From Pseudoalteromonas luteoviolacea B = ATCC 29581 (lineage in GTDB: Bacteria; Pseudomonadota; Gammaproteobacteria; Enterobacterales; Alteromonadaceae), in the NCBI GenBank assembly GCA_000333235.1, contig CAPN01000029.1, positions 1 through 64,000 of the forward strand: a DNA stretch of 64,000 bases. The letters run 5' to 3'. This document shows positions 17,833 to 25,545 of this stretch, in pieces. The notes under the pieces were generated by a model. The model was not told the origin of the DNA and did no database searches. It was given only the letters and a program-made list of their open reading frames with translations. The position numbers and the translations under genes were made by a program. Each line of letters opens with the position of its first letter. Position 1 is the stretch's first letter.

Positions 17833-19494
17833 CTACCACTTCAACATATTCTCAACCACTTTTAATTTGTCGTTGGATATTTTCAAACCTAGTGAATGCA
17901 GCAAGGCGATAACGCTAAACGAAAGTAAATTGACAGAACGCTTATGTTGACTTGAAAATAAACGCACCAACAAATCATACACTCTTGATGCATTAAATTG
18001 TTTTGGCCGTTTAATTTGCCATTGGTCGATGCCTTCTTTATCTAAAGTACAAGGAATGTGTCCAGGATAAGCTTGCCATGGGGACTCAACCGCCTCTGGG
18101 AAGGCAAATTTTAGAAACTCATGATAAAACTGGTGTTTTCTTACGCCTGAAACCGGCTGTGAGAGAATATGCCGTAATACTTTCCACGAATAAAAAGGCA
18201 AACAAAAGTCCATCTGGTAATTGTCGACCTTGTCGAATGGGATCGCTAAATGATGATGTTGATCGTTCAAAAGTAAAAACAGGTAATACGCTTTTTCTAA
18301 TGGCACTCCTTCAAACAGCTTTAACGAACTGATAATGTTCTCTTTTAAGGTTGCCTGCATCGCTTCTGCATCACGAATTATTGATTTAGGAATATAAGCA
18401 AATTGCTGTGCAAGATAAGCATCGGCGAGTAATTCAACATTTTGTGTTAGCGCGGCCTGATATACTGCGTCACTATAATAAATTACCCCAAGACCAACAC
18501 TTCCTCCATTACCCGACCAAGATAAACGCGGGCGAGTGACCTTGTTATAATCTGGATGTTGACCATTAAGCCAGTGCTCACCAAGGCGATCTTCTATTGT
18601 TTTAGCTTGCGTATCATTAACGCTAATGACATCCAACTTTATGTTTTGGCTTGTGGCAAATGCTTGGGCACAATAGAGATCTTGCGTTTTATGTTGCGAA
18701 AAATTCAGCGCCGATAAGTGAACATTGCGATGTTTGAGTAAACACGCAATCAATCGTGAATCTAAGCCACCAGATAACGTGGTTAATACATGAGTGTCTT
18801 TGTCTAAATACTTATCTACGTTCGTCAATAGGTCTGTTTTAAGCCCGTTCAACGCAGCTTCGAGTGACTCAGTTTGTTTAGCGAGCGCACACCAGTCAAA
18901 ATACTTAACTTTATTTAGCCCAGCACTCGAAACTTGCAAACGATAACCCGAACCTATACACGCAATCTCTTGGTAATGCGTATGCTCAAATAAGTAATAC
19001 CCGAGAGTCGCGTATTCCATCATGCCTTGCTCATTACATGTCAGTGGTAATCCAAAGTCTTTAAGCAAGCTAAATTGCGTACTAAAAATAAAAGCATCTT
19101 TATAAGTCAGGTAATAAAACGGTCTTACGCCTAACGCATCCGTCGCAATGTCGAGACAGTTGGTTTGCTTGTTAAAACGTGCAAAACAAAATGCTCCTTC
19201 ACACTCACTAAGCAATTCATCATTAAATGATGCATTCAATTGGTCAAGATCACGGTTTCGGTTTGAAGAAAGTAAAGGATGTCCAACTAAGGTCGCAACA
19301 TGCGAAGCAGACTGCGAAAAAGCTTGTTCCCCGAACGCCTCGTAATCAAGATTTGCTAAATAAACAGAGCGCTCTTGTACTGCCGTAAACGCACCGCCAT
19401 TACTCTTTCGCTCTTCTGCTTTAAACCTTTCAATAATAAAATCATACTGTTGGGTAAGTCCTGATGCACAGTAAATCCCGAATAATTTAGCCAT
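17833..19494 (-). CDS. Asparagine-synthetase-like protein without the glutaminase cysteine
   Basis: 553 residues. An N-terminal class-II glutamine amidotransferase fold (about 1-190; KLFGIY, CEGAFCFARFN, ATDALGVRPFYYLTY) is followed by an asparagine-synthase ATP-pyrophosphatase domain with the PP-loop TLSGGLDSRLIAC (241-246). The residue that should be Cys2, the glutaminase nucleophile, is Ala (MAKLFGIY), so ammonia from glutamine is unlikely. Beta-lactam synthetase and lasso-peptide cyclases have lost this cysteine in the same way. The start at ATG 19494 is set by AAGGTGA 5 nt upstream. It sits alone among flagellar genes, bordered by repeat-like DNA, suggesting insertion. Substrate unknown. 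Confidence 0.85.
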   Translation of the reverse strand: MAKLFGIYCASGLTQQYDFIIERFKAEERKSNGGAFTAVQERSVYLANLDYEAFGEQAFSQSASHVATLVGHPLLSSNRNRDLDQLNASFNDELLSECEGAFCFARFNKQTNCLDIATDALGVRPFYYLTYKDAFIFSTQFSLLKDFGLPLTCNEQGMMEYATLGYYLFEHTHYQEIACIGSGYRLQVSSAGLNKVKYFDWCALAKQTESLEAALNGLKTDLLTNVDKYLDKDTHVLTTLSGGLDSRLIACLLKHRNVHLSALNFSQHKTQDLYCAQAFATSQNIKLDVISVNDTQAKTIEDRLGEHWLNGQHPDYNKVTRPRLSWSGNGGSVGLGVIYYSDAVYQAALTQNVELLADAYLAQQFAYIPKSIIRDAEAMQATLKENIISSLKLFEGVPLEKAYYLFLLLNDQHHHLAIPFDKVDNYQMDFCLPFYSWKVLRHILSQPVSGVRKHQFYHEFLKFAFPEAVESPWQAYPGHIPCTLDKEGIDQWQIKRPKQFNASRVYDLLVRLFSSQHKRSVNLLSFSVIALLHSLGLKISNDKLKVVENMLKW

Positions 19495-19551
19495 ACGCGT
19501 CACCTTGTTTTCAGTCAATACAAAAAGTACAACAAGATAGTCTCAAAATTC

Positions 19552-19805
19552 ATACCAAGGATTTAAGTATAGCTACAAAGTTAGGAATTGGAGTAAAAGG
19601 CAAGTTGGAATGTAACTCCCAAAACATGAAATGCATTAACAAATTAAAAGCGACTTCTCCCTTATTTAAGATAATGAGTTTAACTGACTTAGAGTGAGGT
19701 ACATACGGATTGGAGCTGTCAAAACGTGGTAAGCTCTTATCGCCGAAGAAACAATCTATAATACAATGCGACAATTCGCTGAATTGGCTTCTATTATCAT
19801 TGGTT
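19552..19805. repeat. Possible second MITE-like remnant upstream of the asparagine-synthetase-like gene
   Basis: About 254 bp of non-coding sequence with weakly matching inverted ends (TACCAAGGATTTAAG on the left; AACCAATGATAATAG on the complement of the right). A 74-codon minus-strand ORF here (19550-19774) has no recognisable family and looks fortuitous. The rest of the gap up to the tRNA-Arg shows nothing definite apart from a loose inverted repeat GGAAATCA/TGATTTCC around 19900-19941, downstream of the tRNA. Confidence 0.3.
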
Positions 19806-19942
19806 TAACGTAATGGATAGAGCAAATTTTAACGTGACTGATAAAGACTTAAATGTGCCGAAAAATCCATTTTAGCTTGCTACCTATGTACTACACAGGG
19901 AAATCAGAGAGAAATTAGCTTTATGTAACCAATTGATTTCCT

Positions 19943-20017
19943 TGGCAGCCCCGACAGGAATCGAACCTGTAATTACCCCTTAGGAGGGGGTCGTTATATC
20001 CATTTAACTACGGGGCC
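19943..20017 (-). tRNA. tRNA-Arg (CCT)
   Basis: The minus strand gives a 75-nt cloverleaf: acceptor GGCCCCG/CGGGGCU (first pair G-U), D-arm with TAGTTAAATGGATATAAC, anticodon loop CTCCTAA (CCU, Arg AGG codons), T-arm GGTTCGATTCC, and encoded CCA at 19943-19945. Single gene. A small hairpin (GTTGTG/CACAAC, 20020-20037) lies in the leader and TATAAC at 20045-20050 may be the -10. Although tRNA-Arg(CCT) is a common island attachment site, no integrase or duplicated 3' end is seen. Confidence 0.96.
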
Positions 20018-20075
20018 GTGTTGTGGACTTTCACAACTATTGCGTTATACCACCCAAACCCCGAATAGAAAAGTC

Positions 20076-20723
20076 TTATAATTGAATATCTTGTAAAACA
20101 TAGTATGGTACAACGGTGCGGGCGCTTGCTGCTAATGCTTTGCTGCGAAGATTTACGATGCGTGCTTGAACCTCTACCCCCTGAGGACGATAGATAAGTG
20201 ATCCAGATAGCACATGATCCGCCGTTAATTCATGATTCAACTCATCGACTGAACGCGAAAAGCTGTAATCACCACGTCGGCCGATTTTAATGTTGTCCAT
20301 CACTTTGTAATCCACGGTCATAAAACCAAACTGCTGCATAGCAAGCATTAAGCCTTCCGAAAGCTGATTTCCCAGCTGATTTGTTGTTTGCAGCGATTGA
20401 TTTAGTTCGACAAATGACGATACCGCTATTGTTGGCGTTTCTGAGCTCACTAACGTGTCAGATAAAGAAAGCGCAAGCTGCTCAACATAGTGATTAAGCA
20501 ATTTATGGTGCGTTTGCGGGGCATAAATAAGGTTTGCTTGATTTTTTGCATCGTCTTCTTCGCCCACCTGTGCATCAGGTTCACTAGACATCGTTGTCGC
20601 GGTGTCTATAGGCGCCACGTAATTCGGTTGATATTTAGCAGTGCTCGCTGTATCCATATTCAGCATGGTTGATAAGCATCCTGAGAGACTAAAACTCGCG
20701 AAAATTAACACGATTTTTTTCAT
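20076..20723 (-). CDS. FlgO-family outer-membrane lipoprotein (third of three)
   Basis: 215 residues with signal peptide and lipobox LSGC (MKKIVLIFASFSLSGC). The C-terminal 150 residues carry the FlgO pattern: TPTIAVSSFVELNQSL, GNQLSEGLMLAMQQFGFMTVDYKVMD, SVDELNHELTADHVLSGSL and VEVQARIVNLRSKALAASA. In Vibrio FlgO is an outer-membrane lipoprotein that with FlgP and FlgT forms the sheathed/polar flagellum outer ring. Its ATG is 1 nt past the stop of the preceding paralogue, so it is in the same transcript. Confidence 0.85.
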   Translation of the reverse strand: MKKIVLIFASFSLSGCLSTMLNMDTASTAKYQPNYVAPIDTATTMSSEPDAQVGEEDDAKNQANLIYAPQTHHKLLNHYVEQLALSLSDTLVSSETPTIAVSSFVELNQSLQTTNQLGNQLSEGLMLAMQQFGFMTVDYKVMDNIKIGRRGDYSFSRSVDELNHELTADHVLSGSLIYRPQGVEVQARIVNLRSKALAASARTVVPYYVLQDIQL

Positions 20724-20724
20724 G

Positions 20725-21396
20725 TTACATACCTCGTTTTAGTGAAACACCATCTAATTCATCTTTACTATTTAGCTCATCAATCACTTTTTGTGGAATA
20801 AAACCTTGTGCCGTGCCAACGATGGCTTTACTGTTAATACCTACAACACGTGCATTTACTAACACGCCATCTTGATGATTGACGAGAGTCCCTGCCATAA
20901 CATATTGAAATGGCATGTCTTGATTTAACTCCAAATAATCACGGCTAAATACAAAATCGCCTTGTTCGGTCACTCGCATGTAATCTGTGGTTTTAAAATC
21001 AATCACTGCCATTCCAAATTGGTGGAGTTCATGCATCAAACTCTCGGCAATTTGATTACCAAGTAATGACGTTTCGTTGTAATCCGCATCAAGATAAATA
21101 AAACTCGCCACTGCAATCGGGGTTTTCTGATTTACGTACTGCAGATTCGTCACTAAGTTTTGCATAATGCTGCGAACATAGTGGTTAATGTTTTTACCCG
21201 AGCGCGTTGAAGTCGCTGCGAGAGCTTGCTGCTTTACTGCTAAGTTTTGAAAGTTACTGGTTGGAGAAGCCACCTGCCGTACTCCAGTTGCTGGCTCAGC
21301 CTCTTCAATATTCGATTGCAGCTGGTTAGGCGCTTGGAAAACCGAACAGCCAACCATAAGCAATGGGAATGTTAAGCCTATTAATGCGTGTTTCAT
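20725..21396 (-). CDS. FlgO-family outer-membrane lipoprotein (second of three)
   Basis: 223 residues. Signal peptide and lipobox MVGC (MKHALIGLTFPLLMVGC), then a FlgO domain with TPIAVASFIYLDADYNE, LGNQIAESLMHELHQFGMAVIDFKT and LVNARVVGINSKAIVGTAQG. It is the most FlgO-like of the three and closest to the downstream paralogue. The start at ATG 21396 follows AGGTGGAG at good spacing; a GTG at 21408 would add four residues. Middle gene of a three-gene lipoprotein operon. Confidence 0.86.
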   Translation of the reverse strand: MKHALIGLTFPLLMVGCSVFQAPNQLQSNIEEAEPATGVRQVASPTSNFQNLAVKQQALAATSTRSGKNINHYVRSIMQNLVTNLQYVNQKTPIAVASFIYLDADYNETSLLGNQIAESLMHELHQFGMAVIDFKTTDYMRVTEQGDFVFSRDYLELNQDMPFQYVMAGTLVNHQDGVLVNARVVGINSKAIVGTAQGFIPQKVIDELNSKDELDGVSLKRGM

Positions 21397-21408
21397 GTTC
21401 GTCTCCAC

Positions 21409-22017
21409 CTAGTACTCTGTTCGGTACAATACGCCTTCTCGCATTTGTACTTTTTCTGTCGTCCACATCACGTTTTTTGGAATTTCAATCGTTGCCGCAG
21501 ACATGACTAACCCATCTACCATGCTCGTCAATCTGGCATTGACTAAATAAGCATGCTGTTGTTCAGTCAACGTGCCGGTGATTGCATAGTCGATATTTTG
21601 ACGGGTCCGTAATTTTTCGACTTGTCTTGTAAGGATAGTATCGGCCGAATCGTGCAAAACAATAGCGTCTTCCAAACGAAATTCTGTCGTTTGATAACCC
21701 ATTTGGGTGAAATAGGTCATTAAACTTTCTTGCAACTGTTGGCTGATGCCTTGCCCCATACCGGCAGCTCCTTGCCTATCGATCCCTGTCGTCATCATAA
21801 AGCTAGTAACGGCGATGCGTTCATTCGCTTTGATCGGAAAACTCATATCACCTAACTGCGCAGCTAAAGCGCCAATATAACTGTGTAGGTCATACTGTGA
21901 CATAGACGGCGCCACGACAGGATCACGAGTCGGTTTAGTTTGCTCGGTACTAGTGCAACCACTTAAGATAATGGCGCACAACAGCCCGTGGCTTATCACA
22001 AAATAGTTAAGCTTCAT
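21409..22017 (-). CDS. FlgO-family outer-membrane lipoprotein (first of three)
   Basis: 202 residues. Lipobox LSGC after a 20-residue signal (FVISHGLLCAIILSGC). FlgO-type domain: YIGALAAQLGDMSF, RIAVTSFMMTTG, QQLQESLMTYFTQMGYQTTEFRLED, LRTRQNIDYAITGTL and AYLVNARLTSMVDG. More diverged from the other two than they are from each other. It is the promoter-proximal gene behind a sigma-54 element (22050-22065). Confidence 0.85.
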   Translation of the reverse strand: MKLNYFVISHGLLCAIILSGCTSTEQTKPTRDPVVAPSMSQYDLHSYIGALAAQLGDMSFPIKANERIAVTSFMMTTGIDRQGAAGMGQGISQQLQESLMTYFTQMGYQTTEFRLEDAIVLHDSADTILTRQVEKLRTRQNIDYAITGTLTEQQHAYLVNARLTSMVDGLVMSAATIEIPKNVMWTTEKVQMREGVLYRTEY

Positions 22018-22049
22018 GTTCGCACTCTCTCACTGCTTTGTTTAAGTAA

Positions 22050-22065
22050 AGCAATTTTTGTACCA
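22050..22065 (-). promoter_or_regulatory. Sigma-54 promoter of the three-gene FlgO operon
   Basis: On the minus strand TGGTAC-N5-TTGCT has GG-N10-GC spacing and differs from the flgT element at one core base. The predicted start is near 22038, 21 bp before the first ATG. Confidence 0.75.
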
Positions 22066-22073
22066 ATCAAACA

Positions 22074-22103
22074 AAAAAGGTTGAGCCCGAGCTCAACCTT
22101 TTT
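22074..22103 (-). terminator. Terminator of the galU transcript
   Basis: 13-bp stem: AAAAAGGTTGAGC and its complement around a 4-nt loop, ending in a U-run on the minus strand. It lies between the galU stop and the sigma-54 promoter of the FlgO operon, insulating the two. Confidence 0.9.
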
Positions 22104-22127
22104 GTGGGTATATTTTCTATCGAATTG

Positions 22128-23015
22128 CTATTTTTGTGCCAACAGCTTTTCCATGTGCGCACGCAAATCTTTACTAAATTCTTTACGGCGTAATGCGTAT
22201 TCCATTGTTGCACACAAATAGCCTAGCTTACTGCCGCAATCATGACTCTTACCTTTCATTGCATACGCTTGCACAGATTCCTCTTTCATCAACATAGCAA
22301 TTGCGTCCGTTAATTGAATTTCATCTCCAGCACCCAATGGCGTTTTAGAGAGCAAAGGCCAAATGTTTTTGCTCAGTACGTAGCGACCAACTACAGCTAA
22401 ATTTGACGGTGCTTTATTCACAGGGGGCTTTTCAACCATTGTGATCATATCTGCACTTTCACCTGCTGCGAGCTTAACTTCGCCTAAATCAACAATACCA
22501 AACTTGTCAACGTCTGCTTGCGCTACAGGTTCAACCATGATTTGACTGGCACCTGTTTCAGTAAAGCGAGCAACCATTTCAGCTAGGTTGTCCTTTTTCA
22601 AATCACTGGCCACATCATCAATCAATACATCTGGCAACAGCACCACAAAAGGTTCATTACCAATTACCGGGGCAGCACAATTAATCGCATGGCCTAACCC
22701 TTTGGCTTCACCTTGACGCACATGAATGAGCGTTACGCCTTTTGGACATATGCGTTGAACTTCTTCTAGTAATTGACGTTTAACACGCTTTTCTAAAGTC
22801 GCTTCGAGCTCAAAACTGGTGTCAAAGTGGTTCTCAATTGAATTTTTACTTGAGTGAGTCACTAAAACAATTTCTTTAATGCCCGCAGCTACCGCTTCGT
22901 TCACCACGTATTGAATAAGTGGCTTATCGACGATAGGTAGCATCTCCTTTGGAATCGCTTTTGTAGCTGGCAACATTCTCGTTCCGAGTCCTGCGACAGG
23001 AATAACCGCTTTCAT
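22128..23015 (-). CDS. galU: UTP-glucose-1-phosphate uridylyltransferase GalU
   Basis: 295 residues. It makes UDP-glucose from UTP and glucose-1-phosphate for LPS, capsule and osmoprotectant synthesis. The nucleotidyltransferase signature [30 protein letters not shown] spans residues 3-32, [11 protein letters not shown] holds the metal Asp, and VEKPP and [12 protein letters not shown] are conserved. Length and start are standard. It is 8 bp downstream of thyA on the same strand. Confidence 0.96.
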   Translation of the reverse strand: MKAVIPVAGLGTRMLPATKAIPKEMLPIVDKPLIQYVVNEAVAAGIKEIVLVTHSSKNSIENHFDTSFELEATLEKRVKRQLLEEVQRICPKGVTLIHVRQGEAKGLGHAINCAAPVIGNEPFVVLLPDVLIDDVASDLKKDNLAEMVARFTETGASQIMVEPVAQADVDKFGIVDLGEVKLAAGESADMITMVEKPPVNKAPSNLAVVGRYVLSKNIWPLLSKTPLGAGDEIQLTDAIAMLMKEESVQAYAMKGKSHDCGSKLGYLCATMEYALRRKEFSKDLRAHMEKLLAQK

Positions 23016-23023
23016 TTTCTCTC

Positions 23024-23857
23024 CTAGATTGCGACGGGAGCTTTAATATGTGGATGAGCTTGGTAATCAACCAGCTCAAAATCATCAAACGTAAAATCAA
23101 AGATAGAAGTCACGTTCGGGTTAATTTTCATTTTAGGTTTTGGAAAAGGTGTCCGCGACAATTGTTCGTCAACCTGTTCCATGTGGTTTAAGTATAAATG
23201 CGCATCACCAAAGGTATGAATAAAATCACCAACGTCTAAATCACACACTTGTGCAATCATCATTGTGAGTAATGCATAACTTGCAATGTTAAACGGCACG
23301 CCAAGGAAAATGTCCGCACTTCGTTGATAAAGTTGACAGGATAATTTGCCATCTAACACATAAAATTGAAACAAAGTATGGCAAGGTGGCAAGGCTTGTT
23401 TTCCCATTGCTGCATTTTCTTTTGGTGAATATTGAGTGTCAGGTAATAAAGCCGGATTCCATGCACTCACAATCAAACGACGAGAGTCAGGATTGGTTTT
23501 GATCTGTTGAATTACATCACTGATCTGATCGACCACTTCGCCATTTGCACCAGTCCAAGAGCGCCACTGAGCACCATAAACCGGCCCAAGCTCACCATCA
23601 TCGGTAGCCCAACCATCCCATATACTCACGCCATGTTGTTTAAGATACGCGATATTTGTTTCGCCTTTTAAAAACCACAAAAGCTCATGAATGATTGACT
23701 TCAAATGGCACTTTTTTGTTGTAACAAGTGGAAACCCTTCTTGTAAATCAAAGCGCATTTGATAGCCAAAGACACTTACCGTACCTGTGCCTGTACGATC
23801 TTCTTTTTTAGTGCCATTTTCTTTCACATGGCGCATTAATTCTAAATACTGTTTCAT
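23024..23857 (-). CDS. thyA: Thymidylate synthase ThyA
   Basis: 277 residues. It converts dUMP to dTMP with methylene-tetrahydrofolate. Catalytic Cys in [14 protein letters not shown], dUMP-binding [20 protein letters not shown], and the C-terminal [15 protein letters not shown] are all intact. The family start [26 protein letters not shown] is clear. Its ATG overlaps the lgt stop by 4 bp (ATGA), so lgt-thyA are translationally coupled, a conserved gammaproteobacterial pair. Confidence 0.98.
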   Translation of the reverse strand: MKQYLELMRHVKENGTKKEDRTGTGTVSVFGYQMRFDLQEGFPLVTTKKCHLKSIIHELLWFLKGETNIAYLKQHGVSIWDGWATDDGELGPVYGAQWRSWTGANGEVVDQISDVIQQIKTNPDSRRLIVSAWNPALLPDTQYSPKENAAMGKQALPPCHTLFQFYVLDGKLSCQLYQRSADIFLGVPFNIASYALLTMMIAQVCDLDVGDFIHTFGDAHLYLNHMEQVDEQLSRTPFPKPKMKINPNVTSIFDFTFDDFELVDYQAHPHIKAPVAI

Positions 23858-24657
23858 GATTTCGATTCTTTTAAATGTGTTGGCTTACGGTGCGCCCAAA
23901 TCATTAAACCTAACCCAGCAACTATCATAGGCAACGATAGAATTTGTCCTTGCGAGATGATGCCACCGTACAAACCAATGTGCGCATCCGGCTCTCGGAA
24001 GTACTCGATTGCAAAACGAAATACGCCATATCCTAACAGGAAAAGCCCTGCAATACTGCCCGCCGGCCGCACTTGCTTTTTGTACCAAACAAGCATAACA
24101 AACAACACCAATCCTTCAAAAAATGCCTCATAAAGCTGAGAAGGATGGCGACCAACCGGCCCACCTGTTGGGAAAATCACCGCCCAGGACACATCCGTTG
24201 TTCGTCCCCAAAGTTCACCATTAATAAAATTACCTATGCGGCCGGCCAATAGACCCACTGGCACTAACGGAACGACAAAATCTCCAACCGATAAAATTGA
24301 CTTCTTGTTACGCCAAGCAAAAATAAAAATCGCGAAAATTACGCCTAATGCGCCGCCATGAAACGACATACCACCTTGATCTACCCTGAATAAGTACATT
24401 GGGTTATCTAAAAAGTAATTAAACTGGTAAAACAATACATAACCAATCCGACCCCCTAATATCACGCCTAACATACCGTAAAACAGTAAATCGCTAACTT
24501 GATCTTTTGTCCATGTACTACCAGGCTTTTCAGCTTCACGATTGGCATACCACATAGCAAATACGAATCCGATTAAATACATCAATCCGTACCATCGAAC
24601 ACTCAGTGGTCCAATACTAAAGATAATTGGGTCTATTTCTGGGAACTGCCAAGCCAT
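23854..24657 (-). CDS. lgt: Phosphatidylglycerol-prolipoprotein diacylglyceryl transferase Lgt
   Basis: 267 residues, seven predicted membrane segments. It adds diacylglycerol to the lipobox cysteine, the first step in maturing lipoproteins (such as the FlgO/FlgP proteins here). The signature [14 protein letters not shown] is present, with the essential Arg in GGRIGYV and the HGGALG block. The start [18 protein letters not shown] is typical. Coupled to thyA downstream and 9 bp after the TauE-like gene. Confidence 0.97.
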   Translation of the reverse strand: MAWQFPEIDPIIFSIGPLSVRWYGLMYLIGFVFAMWYANREAEKPGSTWTKDQVSDLLFYGMLGVILGGRIGYVLFYQFNYFLDNPMYLFRVDQGGMSFHGGALGVIFAIFIFAWRNKKSILSVGDFVVPLVPVGLLAGRIGNFINGELWGRTTDVSWAVIFPTGGPVGRHPSQLYEAFFEGLVLFVMLVWYKKQVRPAGSIAGLFLLGYGVFRFAIEYFREPDAHIGLYGGIISQGQILSLPMIVAGLGLMIWAHRKPTHLKESKS

Positions 24658-24666
24658 TTTACGTCC

Positions 24667-25473
24667 TTAACTCATTAACATTCTAAGTGCAATGATCACT
24701 AATAAAGCTGCAAACACCCGTTTGATCGTCCGAACCGGTAAATGCTGTGTTGCTTTTGCACCAATTGGAGCTATAAACCAAGAGGTAGACACTACGCCAA
24801 ATAATGCGGGTAAATAAATGAAGCCAATAAACCCTGACTCCAGTTCAAACGCGTGCCAACCCGAGGAAATATAACCAATTGAGCCAAATAAAGCGATAAC
24901 GATACCACAAGCAGACGCACATCCGATCGCTTTTTTCATGTCGATAGAAAAGTAGGTCAATAAAGGCACAATTAAGGCACCTCCACCAATCCCTATCATT
25001 GCGGATAGCGCCCCCATTAAGGCAGTAATCGTGGAAAGTAACCATCTATTTGGGGCATGTATCACTTCATCGAGCTTTACTTTCGCAAACAACATACGAT
25101 AAGCAATCAATAACACACTGGCGCCAAACACTAAACGAACAATATCAGCAGGAAGAAATGCTGCCATAAAGCCACTCCCTAGAGCACCGACTGCAACTCC
25201 CCCCATTATCCAAGGTGCAACATGCCATGGAATATTGTCATTTTTATGATGAGCAAGGGCAGAAGACGTTGACGTGAACAAAATCGTTGCAAGCGAGGTG
25301 GCAATTGCAACCAACATCACTTTGTCATCGTGAACGATATGGAACCATTTTAATAAAGCACTTAAAACAGGTACGATCAATAAACCGCCACCAATTCCCA
25401 ATAAGCCGGCAAGAAATCCAACAAGTGAGCCAAGTAAAGCGCATAATGCAAAGATTGTTAAAAAGGTAAGCAT
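24667..25473 (-). CDS. TauE/SafE-family membrane permease
   Basis: 268 residues, about eight membrane helices arranged as two homologous halves, each with a glycine-rich motif (GLLGIGGGLLIVPVL near residue 25; MIGIGGGALIVPLLTY near 160). The family (TauE/SafE/YfcA/DUF81) is linked to export of sulfite, sulfoacetate or similar sulfur compounds, but this member's substrate cannot be read from sequence. It lies between ptsP and lgt, the place where many gammaproteobacteria have an equivalent permease. Confidence 0.88.
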   Translation of the reverse strand: MLTFLTIFALCALLGSLVGFLAGLLGIGGGLLIVPVLSALLKWFHIVHDDKVMLVAIATSLATILFTSTSSALAHHKNDNIPWHVAPWIMGGVAVGALGSGFMAAFLPADIVRLVFGASVLLIAYRMLFAKVKLDEVIHAPNRWLLSTITALMGALSAMIGIGGGALIVPLLTYFSIDMKKAIGCASACGIVIALFGSIGYISSGWHAFELESGFIGFIYLPALFGVVSTSWFIAPIGAKATQHLPVRTIKRVFAALLVIIALRMLMS

Positions 25474-25545
25474 GGGTGTAATTATTTATTTTCTTGAGAG
25501 TGTAACATGAAATTAATGCACTCTCTTTTTTATCCGTTTATCAAC

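Noticed and set aside
19550..19774. 74-codon minus-strand ORF between the asparagine-synthetase-like gene and tRNA-Arg
   Set aside because: Overlaps repeat-like sequence, no recognisable motif and no Shine-Dalgarno.
19943..20017. tRNA-Arg as an integration site for a genomic island
   Set aside because: No integrase, no duplicated tRNA 3' end and only flagellar and unknown genes around it.
25496..25530. Inverted repeat GAGAGTG/CACTCTC between ptsP and the TauE-like gene
   Set aside because: The T-run follows only on the plus strand, where no gene ends, and the loop is 16 nt, so it is not a terminator for the minus-strand operon.
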